A DNA stretch of 64,000 bases from Williamsia muralis (GCF_002735905.1 NZ_PEBD01000010.1:620001-684000), one strand, 5' to 3'. Shown: positions 17,725-27,972, numbered from the stretch's first letter. The notes: generated by a model not told the origin, from the sequence alone. Program-made: numbers and translations.

Positions 17725-17908
17725 TTTGGCTCCATTACGCCCCCGTACCAGCTCGGCATGCCCCGTCGATGTCTTCGACGATCGGCCGAACCCACGTCTC
17801 CCGCTGTTGTGGCCGTTCGTGCGCCAGGGAACCGCATGAGATCGAATACCCTTGTTGCAAAACGCTAAACAAACAGGCTGTGACCTGGGCTACAGGCGCA
17901 GGTGTTCG

Positions 17909-19003
17909 CTACACCGACACCATTTCTGATGCGGCTGCGGGATGGCGGCGCCGAAGCCACCACTGATAGGCGCGCGCAGCGAACGGCGCGACAAACAACA
18001 TGATGAGTACCCGGAGCATCTGGGCCGCGACGATGAAGGCCAGATTTCCGCCGGTGGCCGATGCCGTCGCGAGCACTGCGTAGATGCCGCCTGGAGTGGT
18101 GGCGAGGTAGCTGTCGAACATCGACTCGCCCGTCCACAGACTGAGCAATGCGCCGAGCCCGGCCGACGCCGCGGCGATCGCAACGATGAGCACGGTGGCG
18201 AACGGCAGGATTCTGGCGATGGCCACGAGGGCCGACCTGGTGAAGCCGAGCCCGGCCTGCCAACCGATCACCGCGTAGGCGACCTGCACCAGGACAACCG
18301 GAATTGCGGCGGCGGTGGTGATCCCCAGCAACTCTCCGGCGACCGACAAGATGAGCGGGCCGAGCAGTCCCGCCGCCGGCAGTCGGATGACTCGGCCGAC
18401 CCCGTAGCCGACGACCATGCAGACCGCGAGGACGAGCAGCCCCCACCATGGGTTGCCGTGATTCTCGGAGAACTCGCCTCCGCCACCCGATACGGACTTC
18501 CCGTAGACGAAGATCGCCACGAGCGGCATCGACATCGTGATGATGGCGACGCGGAGATATTGGACAACGGCAACGATGCGCTCGTCCCCACCCAGTTCTC
18601 GGGCCAGGGCCACCAGGCCGGAAGCCCCGCCTGCCACGAGGGCAAGTGACCCGGTCAGCGAATCGACGTTGCGATGCAGTCCGAGCAGTGCCCCGCCGAC
18701 CACCGAGAGCGCAAGTGTCGCAAGGGCCATGGACAGCACAGCAGGCCAATCCGAGCCGATACCCGAGAGGGTGTCGGTGGAGATCAACGTGCCGATGTAC
18801 ACGCCGAGCACTCCCTGGGCCGCCAGTCCGATCGGCCGGGGCATGGGAGGTTTGTCGCCACGGGCTCGCGGTGCCCACCCGACGACGGCCAGGATTGCTG
18901 CCACCACGAGGCCGGCGAACAACGCCGCCGAGGGGACCCCGGCCGCGGACAGGCCGACACTCGCCACGGCGGTGAACATCATCAATCCGATCCACCGCTT
19001 CAC
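17909..19003 (-). CDS. AbrB-family membrane protein, putative transporter
   Basis: 364 residues, about ten membrane segments in two homologous halves. Family signatures include SLALVAGGASGLVALARELGGDERIVAVVQYLRV in the first half and TTPGGIYAVLATASATGGNLAFIVAAQMLRVL in the second. Members are annotated as AbrB or ammonia monooxygenase-related; the latter name is historical. The GTG at 19003 is chosen because it sits next to the operator and leaves a promoter space before the divergent marR gene. Probably a MarR-controlled exporter or permease of unknown substrate. Confidence 0.82.
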   Translation of the reverse strand: MKRWIGLMMFTAVASVGLSAAGVPSAALFAGLVVAAILAVVGWAPRARGDKPPMPRPIGLAAQGVLGVYIGTLISTDTLSGIGSDWPAVLSMALATLALSVVGGALLGLHRNVDSLTGSLALVAGGASGLVALARELGGDERIVAVVQYLRVAIITMSMPLVAIFVYGKSVSGGGGEFSENHGNPWWGLLVLAVCMVVGYGVGRVIRLPAAGLLGPLILSVAGELLGITTAAAIPVVLVQVAYAVIGWQAGLGFTRSALVAIARILPFATVLIVAIAAASAGLGALLSLWTGESMFDSYLATTPGGIYAVLATASATGGNLAFIVAAQMLRVLIMLFVAPFAARAYQWWLRRRHPAAASEMVSV

Positions 19004-19004
19004 G

Positions 19005-19026
19005 ATTGCAAGTTTACGCTTGCAAT
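19005..19026. promoter_or_regulatory. Inverted-repeat operator for the MarR regulator
   Basis: ATTGCAAG, six bases, then CTTGCAAT: a perfect 8+8 inverted repeat between the divergent transporter and marR genes, touching the transporter start. Size and position are typical of MarR-family operators. A TACAAT box at 19067-19072 lies 7 bases before the marR ATG, so marR may be transcribed without a leader. Confidence 0.75.
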
Positions 19027-19078
19027 TATTCTTTCTCCACTCGGGAAGAACGGTGAGAAAACGAAGTACAATCTTGGT

Positions 19079-19531
19079 ATGTCCAGAGCTGACCAGGCGG
19101 CAGGGGGGTTGGGTACCGCGGATGCGACCCGTCTTCGGGAGGCGATGATGGCGGTCACCCGACAGGCGCGAAGACATCGGCCCGCCCACGGACTCACGAT
19201 GACGCAGGTGGCCCTACTCGGTGACCTCGACCGGAACGGGGTGAGCACGGTCGCCGAATTGGCGGAACGAGCGCAGGTGAAGGTGCAGTCACTGACGCTG
19301 AGCATGAACCGTCTCGAAGACCTCGGACTCATCACCCGGCGCACCGACACCGTGGACCGCCGCAGGCAGTTGGTCGAACTGACCGAGCCCGCCGTTCCAC
19401 TGCTCGAAGCCGACCGCAGGCAACGCGACGAGTGGCTTGCCGAAGCCGTCAACCGGTTGTCCGACACCGAACGCGGGCTGCTGATGCTCTGCGTGCCGGT
19501 TCTCGAAAAGGTTGCGGCGTCCGCGGAGTGA
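19079..19531 (+). CDS. MarR-family transcriptional regulator
   Basis: 150 residues with the winged helix-turn-helix of MarR proteins: LTMTQVALLGDLDRNGVSTVAELAERAQVKVQSLTLSMNRLEDLGLITRR, then the wing DTVDRRRQLVELT. Long terminal helices form the dimer interface. The frame is open far upstream, but this ATG gives the normal family length and lies just after a TACAAT box. It is divergent from the AbrB-type transporter with a perfect inverted repeat between them, so it likely represses both genes until it binds a small ligand. Confidence 0.9.
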   Translation: MSRADQAAGGLGTADATRLREAMMAVTRQARRHRPAHGLTMTQVALLGDLDRNGVSTVAELAERAQVKVQSLTLSMNRLEDLGLITRRTDTVDRRRQLVELTEPAVPLLEADRRQRDEWLAEAVNRLSDTERGLLMLCVPVLEKVAASAE

Positions 19532-19552
19532 CAACCGGAGGTGCTGCCCGGG

Positions 19553-21901
19553 TCAGACCGTCGACGATCTCCGATACGGCTCGCGTCCTGCGGGTTGCGT
19601 CGGAGGCTCTCCGGCGCGGGCCGGTGGGATGGCCAGTGTGATTGGCTCATGATTCAAGACGAATGCCTCACCGTGATGCACCAGTTCCATCTTGTCGCCG
19701 TGCACCAGTTGATAAGTGGCCTCGCCGGCATCGATCTGAACTTCGATGCATCCGGTGCCCACCGCCAAGCGGAACACCATCCGGTTCAGGCGTGAAGGCA
19801 ACCGGGGCGCGAAGGACAACGTTCCGTGGTGGTCGCGCATTCCGCCGAAACCTGCGACGCAGCAGAGCCAGGTGCCCGCAAGTGAGGCGATGTGCAGACC
19901 GCTCGACGAGTTCTGGTGCAGGTCATGAAGATCGGTGAGCGCAGCCTCCACCAGGTAGTCGAAGGCCAGGTCTAGGTACCCGACTTCGGCCGCGATGACC
20001 GATTGTGCGCACGCGGACAGCGACGAATCGCGCACAGTGAGCGATTCGTAGTAGTCGAAGTTCCGCTTCTTCTGTTCGGGGGTGAACGCGTCGCCCCGCA
20101 AGTACATCGCGAGCACCAGATCCGCTTGCTTCACAACCTGTTTGCGGTACAGGTCCTGGTAGGGGTAGTTCAGCAACAGCGGATAGTTCTCCGCCGGTGT
20201 GCCGTCGAAGTCCCACAGTGCCTGCCGGGTGAAGGACTCGCTCTGCTGGTGCACGTCGAGCGACGAATCGAACGGAATGGACATCCGGGCGGCGCAGTCC
20301 TTCCAGTGCGCCGTCTCCTCGTCGTTCACCCCGAGCCGCCGCGCATCCGAGGGATGCCGGGTGCACGCCTCCGCGGCATCGCGAAAGTTCCTCTGCGCCA
20401 TCAGATTCGTATACAGGTTGTTGTTGGCGACCGCCGAGTACTCGTCGGGGCCGGTCACTCCGTCGATCCGGAAATGGCCGTGCAGGTCGTGATGTCCGAG
20501 TGACACCCACGAACGGGCGGTCTCCACAAGCAGCTCGAGGCCGTGGTCGACTTCGAACTGCGCATCACCGGTCGCCGCGACGTACTGCGCCACTGCGTAG
20601 GCGATGTCGGCGTTGACGTGCACGGCAGCACTGCCTGCCGGCCAATAGCTCGAGCACTCCTCGCCGTTGATCGAACGCCACGGGAACATCGCGCCGACCT
20701 GACCGAGTTCGCGGGCGCGGCTCTTGGCCTTGTCCAGCGTGGAGTGCCGCCATCGCAGGGCGTCGGCCGCTGCGGCGGGAACCGTGTAGGTGAGTACCGG
20801 CAGCACATACGTCTCGGTGTCCCAGAACGCGTGACCGTCGTAGCCGGGACCGGTGAGTCCCTTGCCAGGGATCGCACGGGTTTCGCCGCGTGCCCCGGCC
20901 TGTAGGACGTGGAAGAGAGCAAACCGGATCGCCTGCTGGAGTTCGGCATCGCCGTCGATCGTGACGTCGGCGGCGGACCAGAAGTCGTCGAGGTACCGGC
21001 GCTGGCGGGCGAGCAGCTCGTCCCAGCCGTTGTCGAGCGCAGTGGCCAGGGCAGCGTCCACCTGAGCCCGCAGAGCAGACGGGGACCTCTGACTGGACCA
21101 GCCATAGGCCAGGTACTTGGTGAGCGTGATCTTGTGACCCACCTCCACTTTGGCGGTGACCGTGAGACGGGCCAGGTCGCCGCTGAGGACCTCGCAGCTC
21201 ACCGAGTTCGGTGCGTCGAGTTCGTGGTCCATGGCGGCCGCCATACGCAGCCCCGACTCCCTGGTGTGATGCCCGAGTACGGCGCGATGCCCGTGTGCTT
21301 CGGCGAAGTCGGCCACCAGAGGACGATCGAGCGCCGCAGAGACCCGGGGGTCCTTGCCCTGTTGTGGCGTCGACTCATTGGCGAGCAGATCCGACTGCAG
21401 CACCAGCTCCATGTCGTGATCGAGGGGTTCGACCTCGTAGCGAATGGCCGCGACCGCACGCTCGGTGAACGATACGAGTCGTTCGGTACGCACCCGCACC
21501 CGTCGGCCGGTGGGCGAGGTCCATTCGGTGACCCGTTGCAGGGTTCCGGCACGGAAGTCGAGGGTCCACTCGAGTTCCTGTGTGCTGCCGTACCGCAGAT
21601 CCATCGGCTCGTCCTCGACGAGCAGGCGGATGATCTTCCCGTTGGTCACGTTCACCACGGTCTGCCCGTCCTCGGGATAGCCGTAACCGGCTTCGGCATA
21701 TGGTAATTCGCGCCGTTCGTAATAGCCGTTGAGGTAGGTGCCGGGATTGAACACCGGTTCGGCCTCCTCGAGGCAGGCGCGTAGACCGATGTGGCCGTTG
21801 GAGAGCGCGAAGATCGACTCGATGTGTGCAAGTTCGTCGGCCTTCGTTCCGCGCCAGATCAGCTGCCACGGTGCGACCTCCAGGCCGCCGCCCTGGGTCA
21901 T
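19553..21901 (-). CDS. Glycoside hydrolase family 65 protein (maltose/trehalose/kojibiose phosphorylase type)
   Basis: 782 residues, full GH65 length. N-terminal beta-sandwich with SNGHIGLRACLEE and NPGTYLNGYYE; catalytic (alpha/alpha)6 barrel with HAFWDTETYVLPVLTYTVP. The general acid is Glu487 in GVTGPDEYSAVANNN. It would phosphorolyse (or hydrolyse) an alpha-glucoside such as trehalose or maltose, giving glucose and beta-glucose 1-phosphate. It overlaps the upstream HAD gene by ATGA; that partner would convert beta-glucose 1-phosphate to glucose 6-phosphate. The same pair occurs in mycobacteria (Rv3400-Rv3401). The sugar cannot be read from sequence. Confidence 0.9.
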   Translation of the reverse strand: MTQGGGLEVAPWQLIWRGTKADELAHIESIFALSNGHIGLRACLEEAEPVFNPGTYLNGYYERRELPYAEAGYGYPEDGQTVVNVTNGKIIRLLVEDEPMDLRYGSTQELEWTLDFRAGTLQRVTEWTSPTGRRVRVRTERLVSFTERAVAAIRYEVEPLDHDMELVLQSDLLANESTPQQGKDPRVSAALDRPLVADFAEAHGHRAVLGHHTRESGLRMAAAMDHELDAPNSVSCEVLSGDLARLTVTAKVEVGHKITLTKYLAYGWSSQRSPSALRAQVDAALATALDNGWDELLARQRRYLDDFWSAADVTIDGDAELQQAIRFALFHVLQAGARGETRAIPGKGLTGPGYDGHAFWDTETYVLPVLTYTVPAAAADALRWRHSTLDKAKSRARELGQVGAMFPWRSINGEECSSYWPAGSAAVHVNADIAYAVAQYVAATGDAQFEVDHGLELLVETARSWVSLGHHDLHGHFRIDGVTGPDEYSAVANNNLYTNLMAQRNFRDAAEACTRHPSDARRLGVNDEETAHWKDCAARMSIPFDSSLDVHQQSESFTRQALWDFDGTPAENYPLLLNYPYQDLYRKQVVKQADLVLAMYLRGDAFTPEQKKRNFDYYESLTVRDSSLSACAQSVIAAEVGYLDLAFDYLVEAALTDLHDLHQNSSSGLHIASLAGTWLCCVAGFGGMRDHHGTLSFAPRLPSRLNRMVFRLAVGTGCIEVQIDAGEATYQLVHGDKMELVHHGEAFVLNHEPITLAIPPARAGEPPTQPAGREPYRRSSTV

Positions 21902-22647
21902 CGGGGATCCAGGAGTTCGGTCAGGGCATCGACGACCACGTCGGCACCCGCCTGCTCCAGTTCGTGCCGGTGCGTGTCGCCCTCGGTGCGGTCGACGCCC
22001 ACCACATGACCGAAATCTCCGGCATGGCCGGCCTGCACGCCGGAGACGGCGTCCTCGAAGACGGCCGCCTGAGCGGGGGCCACGCCGAGCGCCTTCGCCC
22101 CGGCGAGAAACGAGTCCGGCGCCGGCTTGCCCGCCAGCCCCTGTTCGGCGATCACCAATCCGTCCACGCGGGCCTGGACGTAGGACTCGAGCCCCGTCGC
22201 ACGCAGGATCTCCGCGCCGTTCTTCGACGACGTCACGACGGCGATGGCCAACTGTGCCTCCCGGGCTGCGTTCAGATAGGTGATGGCATCGGGGTATGCC
22301 TGTGCGCCTGTGGTTTTGAGGATGTCGAGGAAGAGGGCGTTCTTGGTGTTGCCGATGCCTGCGACGGTGGCGTCGTGCGGGCCGTCGTCCGGGCTTCCCG
22401 GTGGCAACGTGATGTTCCGTGACCGCAGGAACGTGGTGATGCCGTCGTCCCGGGAGCGGCCGTCCACGTATCGCAGGTAGTCGTTCTGGTCGAACGGCCG
22501 CTTCTGGGTGGCGTCATCGGCGGGATAGGTCTGGAGGAAGGTGTCGAACGCCTGCTTCCACGCCTGACTGTGGATGACTGCGGTACTGGTGAGCACCCCG
22601 TCGAGATCGAACAGCAGCGCGGTGACCGAGCTCGGTAATCCAATCAC
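21898..22647 (-). CDS. HAD-superfamily beta-phosphoglucomutase
   Basis: 249 residues. Motif I is FDLDGVLT with Asp14 (nucleophile) and Asp16 (acid/base), motif II VVTSS, motif III Lys in GLAGKPAPD, motif IV FEDAVSGVQAG. The second aspartate and the helical cap containing YVDGRSRDDG are typical of beta-phosphoglucomutase. It would isomerise beta-glucose 1-phosphate from the coupled GH65 phosphorylase to glucose 6-phosphate. Divergent from menD with a 97-base gap. Confidence 0.9.
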   Translation of the reverse strand: MIGLPSSVTALLFDLDGVLTSTAVIHSQAWKQAFDTFLQTYPADDATQKRPFDQNDYLRYVDGRSRDDGITTFLRSRNITLPPGSPDDGPHDATVAGIGNTKNALFLDILKTTGAQAYPDAITYLNAAREAQLAIAVVTSSKNGAEILRATGLESYVQARVDGLVIAEQGLAGKPAPDSFLAGAKALGVAPAQAAVFEDAVSGVQAGHAGDFGHVVGVDRTEGDTHRHELEQAGADVVVDALTELLDPR

Positions 22648-22744
22648 CGCCCCGACGCTACCCGTGCGCTCGCGACAGCACCGGCCGTGTGGCGCATCCG
22701 ATCGGGCCGGGACCGCCCGCCGCGACCGCGGTTAGCCTGAAGTA

Positions 22745-24382
22745 ATGAATCCCTCGACTCTGCAGGCCCGAGTGATCGTCGACGAGATGATCCGCGGCGG
22801 CGTACGCGAGGCGGTGCTGTGCCCTGGTTCACGTAATGCACCGTTCGCCTTCGCCCTGCACGCCGCCGACGCAGCGGGCAGACTGCGACTCCACGTCCGG
22901 GTGGATGAACGCACGGCCGGATATCTCGCACTGGGCCTGGCGGTCGCCTCCGGGCAGCCGGTGCCCATCGTGATGACCAGCGGCACCGCAGTCGCCAACA
23001 TGAGCCCGGCGGTGTTCGAGGCCAACTATGCGCGTGTGCCACTGGTGGTGGTCAGCGCCAACAGGCCGTATGAACTTCTCGGCTCGGGTGCCAATCAGAC
23101 CATCGAACAGTTCGGGATCTTCGGCACGCAGGTGCGTGCCGCCATCAGCCTGGGCCTCGCCGAACAGAACCTCGACACCAACAGTCAGTGGCGTTCGGCA
23201 GTCGGACGCGTGCTGGCCGCGGCGCGCGGAGCCCGCACCGGCAATGCGGGCCCCGTCCAATTCGACATCCCGTTGCGCGAACCGCTCGTGCCCGAACCCG
23301 GCGTCGGACCGCACGACGACCTCGGCGCCTACAGCGGACGACCCGGCAACGCGCCGTGGACCGCGACAGCAGTCGGGAAGCTGGACGTACCGGTGGAGAT
23401 CGACCTCACCGAGCCGACCGTGGTGGTCTCTGGGCACGGTGCCGGACACCGTCCCGAACTCGCAGCGTTGCCCACGGTCGCCGAACCGACCGCACCTGCC
23501 CCCGAGAACCCGCTGCATCCGCTGGCTCTCACCGCGGTACGACCCACCCAGGCCATCATCTGCGGCCGGCCCACCCTGCACCGCCAGGTGTCGACGCTGC
23601 TCGCCGACCCGTCGATCAGGGTGTATGCGCTGACAACCGGGCCGCGGTGGCCGGACGTCTCCGGCAATGTGTTGGCGACGGGTTCGCGAGCCATAACCAC
23701 CGGTGAGCCCGACGAGGACTGGCTCAAGGACTGCGCCGCCGCACATCAACGAGCGGTCGGGGCGGTGGACGCCGTCCTCGATGCCGCCGACCTGCCCACC
23801 GGGTTACACGTGGCCCGGGTTGTCAGCGCCGCGATGTCGCCGGGTGAGCAGCTCGTGGTCGGGGCATCGAACCCGATCCGTGACGTCGCCCTGGCCGGTC
23901 GGGTGGGACCAGACGTCCGGGTGCTGTCCAACCGGGGTGTGGCAGGTATCGACGGCAACGTCTCCACGGCAATCGGGGCCGCGTTGGCCCGTGATGTGCG
24001 CACCGTGGCGTTGATGGGCGACCTGACGTTCGTGCATGACGCGACGGGTCTGTTGATCGGTCCGGCCGAGCCGCGACCGGGTCGGCTGACCATCGTGGTG
24101 GCCAATGACGACGGCGGCGGGATCTTCGGGTTGCTCGAGCAGGGCGACCCCCGCTTCGACGGGCCCGACTACCTCGGCGCCCACGAGAGGGTGTTCGGTA
24201 CTCCACACCGCACCGACCTGGCGTCGGTGTGTGCGGGCTTCGGTACGAGGCATTCGCTGGTGACGCCGGCCGAGCTACCCGCGGCACTGAGCGCCAAGGG
24301 CGAGGGCATCGACGTGGTGGAGGTACGCACCGACCGCGCGTCGCTGCGGTCGGTGCATGCCGCCATCAAGGCGCGCCTCTAG
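22745..24382 (+). CDS. menD: MenD, SEPHCHC synthase of menaquinone biosynthesis
   Basis: 545 residues. Thiamine-diphosphate enzyme that joins 2-oxoglutarate to isochorismate, giving 2-succinyl-5-enolpyruvyl-6-hydroxy-3-cyclohexene-1-carboxylate. The N-terminal pyrimidine domain holds [18 protein letters not shown], and the C-terminal domain has the cofactor motif beginning MGDLTFVHD and ending [13 protein letters not shown]. It starts the menD-DUF3592-mgtA-menG gene set also seen in mycobacteria, with a methyltransferase gene added in opposite orientation. Confidence 0.95.
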   Translation: MNPSTLQARVIVDEMIRGGVREAVLCPGSRNAPFAFALHAADAAGRLRLHVRVDERTAGYLALGLAVASGQPVPIVMTSGTAVANMSPAVFEANYARVPLVVVSANRPYELLGSGANQTIEQFGIFGTQVRAAISLGLAEQNLDTNSQWRSAVGRVLAAARGARTGNAGPVQFDIPLREPLVPEPGVGPHDDLGAYSGRPGNAPWTATAVGKLDVPVEIDLTEPTVVVSGHGAGHRPELAALPTVAEPTAPAPENPLHPLALTAVRPTQAIICGRPTLHRQVSTLLADPSIRVYALTTGPRWPDVSGNVLATGSRAITTGEPDEDWLKDCAAAHQRAVGAVDAVLDAADLPTGLHVARVVSAAMSPGEQLVVGASNPIRDVALAGRVGPDVRVLSNRGVAGIDGNVSTAIGAALARDVRTVALMGDLTFVHDATGLLIGPAEPRPGRLTIVVANDDGGGIFGLLEQGDPRFDGPDYLGAHERVFGTPHRTDLASVCAGFGTRHSLVTPAELPAALSAKGEGIDVVEVRTDRASLRSVHAAIKARL

Positions 24383-24416
24383 ACCGATCGGGTCCTCTCG
24401 ATTCGTCGGTGATGGG

Positions 24417-25283
24417 TCAGGGCTTGAGCAGGGTGAACTGCATGACGTCGACGTAGCCCTGCCGGAACAGCTCCGCGCACCCGGTGAGGTACTTCATGTA
24501 CGTGTCGAACGTTTCCTGCGAGGCGATCTCGACCGCTTCGTCATGGCGGCGCTCCAACGCGGCCGACCAGAGGTCGAGCGTTCGTGCGTAGTGCAGTTGG
24601 AGCGGGTGCACCCGGTCGACCGTGTACCCGACACGCTCGGCGCCCTCGACAACCCACTTCGGTTCCGGCAACTGCCCTCCCGGGAAGATCTCCCGGGTGA
24701 TGAACCGCGTGAACTCGAGGAGCTTGCGGTCGATCGGCAAGCCCTTGTCGCGGATGTCGTGTCGATTGTGACCGACGATCGTGTGTAACAACATCCGACC
24801 GCCCGATGGCAGGAGTGAGAACGACTTCTCGAAGAACGCGTCGTACCGTTCCTTGCGGAAGTGCTCGAACGCTCCGATGCTGACGATGCGGTCGACCGGT
24901 TCGTCGAACTCTTCCCATCCCTGCAAGCGCACCGAAGCCCGCTCCGGGGGCCAGCCACGGTCGTCGATGAGCCCTTCGACATATTCGAACTGATTCTGCG
25001 ACAACGTCAGTCCCACCGTGTCGACGCCGTACCCCTCCACTGCCCGCATCACCGTGGCGCCCCATCCGCAACCGATGTCGAGCAGGCGCATGCCCGGCTG
25101 GAGGTCGCATTTGCCCAGTGCCAGATCGACTTTCGCGCGCTGAGCCTGTTCCAACGTGTAGTCGTCCTGCTCGAAGTAGGCGCAGCTGTACGTCCGCGTC
25201 GGATCGAGGAACAGTGCGAAGAAGTCGTCTGACAGATCGTAATGAGCTTGGACGTCGTCGAAGTAGGGTTTGAGGTCGGCCAT
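24417..25283 (-). CDS. Cyclopropane-fatty-acid / mycolic acid methyltransferase family (CmaA/UmaA-like)
   Basis: 288 residues. The start YFDDVQAHYDLSDDFFALFLDPTRTYSCAYF and the SAM motif LLDIGCGWG are diagnostic of the CmaA/PcaA/UmaA group. FEHFRKERYDAFF follows, and the C-terminus has the family pattern ending QFTLLKP. It transfers a methyl from SAM to an unsaturated acyl chain, giving a cyclopropane, methyl branch or oxygenated group. The ATG at 25283 gives the family start; the frame is open a little further upstream. It interrupts the menD-DUF3592 synteny. Whether the acceptor is a phospholipid or a mycolate is not decided by sequence. Confidence 0.9.
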   Translation of the reverse strand: MADLKPYFDDVQAHYDLSDDFFALFLDPTRTYSCAYFEQDDYTLEQAQRAKVDLALGKCDLQPGMRLLDIGCGWGATVMRAVEGYGVDTVGLTLSQNQFEYVEGLIDDRGWPPERASVRLQGWEEFDEPVDRIVSIGAFEHFRKERYDAFFEKSFSLLPSGGRMLLHTIVGHNRHDIRDKGLPIDRKLLEFTRFITREIFPGGQLPEPKWVVEGAERVGYTVDRVHPLQLHYARTLDLWSAALERRHDEAVEIASQETFDTYMKYLTGCAELFRQGYVDVMQFTLLKP

Positions 25284-25468
25284 GAAAGGTCCAATCAACG
25301 AGACTGAGCGACCGCAAGCAACGCCCGAGGGTTTCAGCGCAGCGGCCACTGGTCTCGGGATATTACGGGTAACTCGTATTCAATGTTGGATGAACAACAT
25401 TGTTGGCCTGTTGCGTCGGCCGTCACACGGCTCGATGAGGAGGCGGCTGGAGTCGCTATTGTGGCCGC

Positions 25469-25939
25469 ATGTCCGCTACCGTGCTGCGCCGAATCCAGAT
25501 CGGACTACTCACGGTCGGGGTGCTGGTCACCATCATGATGGCCGTGATGGTCGCCGGGTCGTACCGAGACGATGCACTGATCGACGACGACAAGGCCACC
25601 GCCGTGGCCGAGGTGGTCAGCGCCAGCCCCACCAAGGCCACCGTCAGCTTCTCCACACCGGACGGCATCTTCCGCAGTCCCAGGCTCGGCGTGTTCTACC
25701 CCGGACGCCTGACCGAGGGGCAGCGGATCAGCATCGAATACTCCTCGACCAACCCCGAGCTCGTTCGGGTGGCCGGACGCGACGCGAGTCTGTCGATCCT
25801 GCCCGCCCTGTCGGTACTGGTGTATTCGTGGCTCGCCATCGCGGCGATCATGGTGCTGCTGGCCGAAACACACCGCCGTCGCGCCAATGGACGTTCACCT
25901 ACGGTTCGGCCTGCGGTCACGGCGTCGCAGACCTCCTGA
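25469..25939 (+). CDS. DUF3592-type membrane protein (Rv0556-like)
   Basis: 156 residues: N-terminal membrane helix (about 9-31), an extracytoplasmic beta domain with [40 protein letters not shown], and a second membrane helix (about 108-130). This is the DUF3592 layout. Function unknown. Its position between menD and the mannosyltransferase matches Rv0556 of M. tuberculosis, so the neighbourhood is conserved. Confidence 0.82.
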   Translation: MSATVLRRIQIGLLTVGVLVTIMMAVMVAGSYRDDALIDDDKATAVAEVVSASPTKATVSFSTPDGIFRSPRLGVFYPGRLTEGQRISIEYSSTNPELVRVAGRDASLSILPALSVLVYSWLAIAAIMVLLAETHRRRANGRSPTVRPAVTASQTS

Positions 25940-25964
25940 CAGGTCCGGTGCCCACACTGGCACC

Positions 25965-27125
25965 GTGCGAGTCGCAATCGTCGCGGAGAGCTTTCTCCCG
26001 AACATGAACGGCGTGGTGAACTCCGTGCTGCGGGTGGCCGAGCATTTCGAGCACACCGGGCACGAAGCAATGGTCATCGCGCCGGCCCTTCCCCGGTCGG
26101 CGAGCAAGGGTGAAGAGCCGTCGCGCGGGCCGGACGAGGTGTCGGGCGCTCCTGTGCACTACATCCCTTCGGTGATGGTCCCGAAGGTCAGTTCACTGCC
26201 CGTGGGTGTGCCCGCGCCGTCGATGTTCCGCGCTCTCGCAGATTTCGAGCCGGACGTGGTGCACCTGGCATCGCCGTTTGTGGTCGGGGCCGCGGGAGCT
26301 GCCGCAGCACGGCGTCTCGACGTGCCGTCCGTGGCCGTGTTCCAGACCGATGTCGCGGGCTTCGCGGCGAGCTACGGGATGAAACTGGGCACTCGCGCTG
26401 CCTGGGCATGGACCCGTAAACTCCACACCGCGTGCGACCGCACTCTCGCGCCGTCCACCGTGTCGGTGAAAGCCCTTCGAGATCACGGCATCCCACGGGT
26501 GTTCCAGTGGGGCAGAGGTGTTGATGCTGAGCGGTTCCACCCCGATCGACGTGACGAGTCGTTGCGGTCGCGGTGGAGCCCACAGGGCAAGTTGATCGTC
26601 GGTTTCGTCGGCAGATTGGCGCCCGAGAAGCACGTCGAGCGCCTCGCGGTGCTGTCCGGGCGTTCGGACGTGCAGCTGGTCATCGTGGGCGGGGGACCTG
26701 AGCGCGAACGGCTCGGCAAGCTGATGCCCGACGCGGTGTTCACCGGGGAACTGGGTGGCCTCGACCTGGCCCGCGCCTATGCCAGCCTCGACGTCTTCGT
26801 GCATGCGGGCGAACACGAGACGTTCTGTCAGGCGGTGCAGGAGGCCCTGGCCAGCGGTGTTCCCGCGATCGGCCCCGACGCCGGGGGGCCACGTGACCTG
26901 ATCACCCACTGCCGGACCGGGTACCTACTCGGCGTCGAAGATTTCTCGCCAAGGCTCGCCGATGCGATCGCGACCTTGCAGGACAAGAGGACCCGTGACG
27001 AGTTCGGCACCGCGGCCCGGCGCAGCGTGCGCGGACGCACCTGGGCGGCCATTGCTGACCAGCTGATCTGGCATTACGACGACGTCCTCGGCCGCGACGA
27101 CCTGTTGCGTCGGCGGTCGGCATAG
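25965..27125 (+). CDS. mgtA: MgtA-type GDP-mannose-dependent alpha-mannosyltransferase
   Basis: 386 residues, GT4 family. It opens with [23 protein letters not shown], the signature of the MgtA/PimB' group, and the donor domain has [17 protein letters not shown], then E-x7-E in [20 protein letters not shown]. The GTG at 25965 precedes this signature; the longer frame overlaps the DUF3592 gene. Relatives mannosylate glucuronosyl-diacylglycerol or PIM precursors at the inner face of the membrane, feeding lipomannan-like glycolipids. Synteny with Rv0557 supports the assignment. Confidence 0.88.
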   Translation: MRVAIVAESFLPNMNGVVNSVLRVAEHFEHTGHEAMVIAPALPRSASKGEEPSRGPDEVSGAPVHYIPSVMVPKVSSLPVGVPAPSMFRALADFEPDVVHLASPFVVGAAGAAAARRLDVPSVAVFQTDVAGFAASYGMKLGTRAAWAWTRKLHTACDRTLAPSTVSVKALRDHGIPRVFQWGRGVDAERFHPDRRDESLRSRWSPQGKLIVGFVGRLAPEKHVERLAVLSGRSDVQLVIVGGGPERERLGKLMPDAVFTGELGGLDLARAYASLDVFVHAGEHETFCQAVQEALASGVPAIGPDAGGPRDLITHCRTGYLLGVEDFSPRLADAIATLQDKRTRDEFGTAARRSVRGRTWAAIADQLIWHYDDVLGRDDLLRRRSA

Positions 27126-27166
27126 AGGCTCACGGGGACTCTTCTCCAGCCGGTACGGTGGCCGTT

Positions 27167-27856
27167 ATGTCTCGTGCATCGCTGGCCAAGGATCCCGCCG
27201 ACGTCGCGGCCATGTTCGACGGAGTGGCCGGCCGCTACGACCTGACGAACACGGTGCTCTCGTTCGGTCAGGACAGGGGATGGCGGGTCGCCACCCGCAA
27301 GGCGCTTGCCCTCGGACCCGGCGACGTGGTGCTCGATCTCGCCGCCGGCACCGCGGTGTCCACCGAAGAGCTGGCCCGCTCGGGCGCGGATTGTGTGGCT
27401 GCCGATTTCTCCATGGGCATGCTCAAGGCCGGCGCCCGGCGGTCGGTACCGAAGGTTGGGGCCGATGCGTTGCATCTGCCGTTCGGAGACGAGTCCTTCG
27501 ATGCCGCGACGATCTCCTTCGGGCTGCGCAACGTGAACGACGTCGACCAGGCTTTCGCAGAACTGTTCCGGGTTCTCAAACCCGGTGGGCGAGTGGTGAT
27601 CTGCGAGTTCTCCACCCCGGTGTTCGCGCCGATGCGCGTGGTCTACATGGAATACCTGATGAAGGCGCTGCCCTCGGTCGCCAGGAAGGTGTCCAGCAAT
27701 CCGGATGCCTATGTGTACCTTGCGGAATCGATCCGCGAATGGCCCGACCAGGCTGCTCTCGCGCAGCGGATGAAGTCCGCAGGTTTCGAGCACGTCCGCT
27801 GGCGCAACCTCACCTTCGGCATCACCGCGCTCCACCGCGGCATCAAGCCCCGCTAG
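27167..27856 (+). CDS. menG: Demethylmenaquinone methyltransferase MenG/UbiE
   Basis: 229 residues. Adds the C2 methyl to demethylmenaquinone using SAM, the last step of menaquinone synthesis. The N-terminal [39 protein letters not shown] is the UbiE/MenG signature, followed by the SAM motif LDLAAGT and the second family signature CEFSTPV. The ATG at 27167 matches the mycobacterial protein start better than the GTG three codons upstream. It ends the menaquinone/mannolipid core block; a palindromic repeat follows directly. Confidence 0.93.
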   Translation: MSRASLAKDPADVAAMFDGVAGRYDLTNTVLSFGQDRGWRVATRKALALGPGDVVLDLAAGTAVSTEELARSGADCVAADFSMGMLKAGARRSVPKVGADALHLPFGDESFDAATISFGLRNVNDVDQAFAELFRVLKPGGRVVICEFSTPVFAPMRVVYMEYLMKALPSVARKVSSNPDAYVYLAESIREWPDQAALAQRMKSAGFEHVRWRNLTFGITALHRGIKPR

Positions 27857-27871
27857 CCGGTCCTGTCCCGC

Positions 27872-27958
27872 CCCCACCACCCCCGATGATGTGCGGTTTT
27901 GGCGGTCGCGACCTGGGGTTTTGCTCGCCAGAAGGGCACATCATCGGGGGTGGTGGGG
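27872..27958. repeat. Palindromic dispersed repeat, copy 1
   Basis: An 87-base hairpin: two perfect 23-base outer arms (27872-27894 and 27936-27958) containing GATGATGTGC and GCACATCATC, round an inner segment with the palindrome GGTCGCGACC. Nearly the same inner sequence recurs in the same orientation at 40529-40603. It lies 16 bases after the menG stop and may also act as a bidirectional terminator between menG and the convergent gene. Confidence 0.85.
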
Positions 27959-27972
27959 GGCGGGGATTGCGG

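Noticed and set aside
17909-19003. Ammonia monooxygenase subunit
   Set aside because: Relatives carry this label in databases, but the protein has the two-half AbrB transporter architecture and no oxidase ligands.
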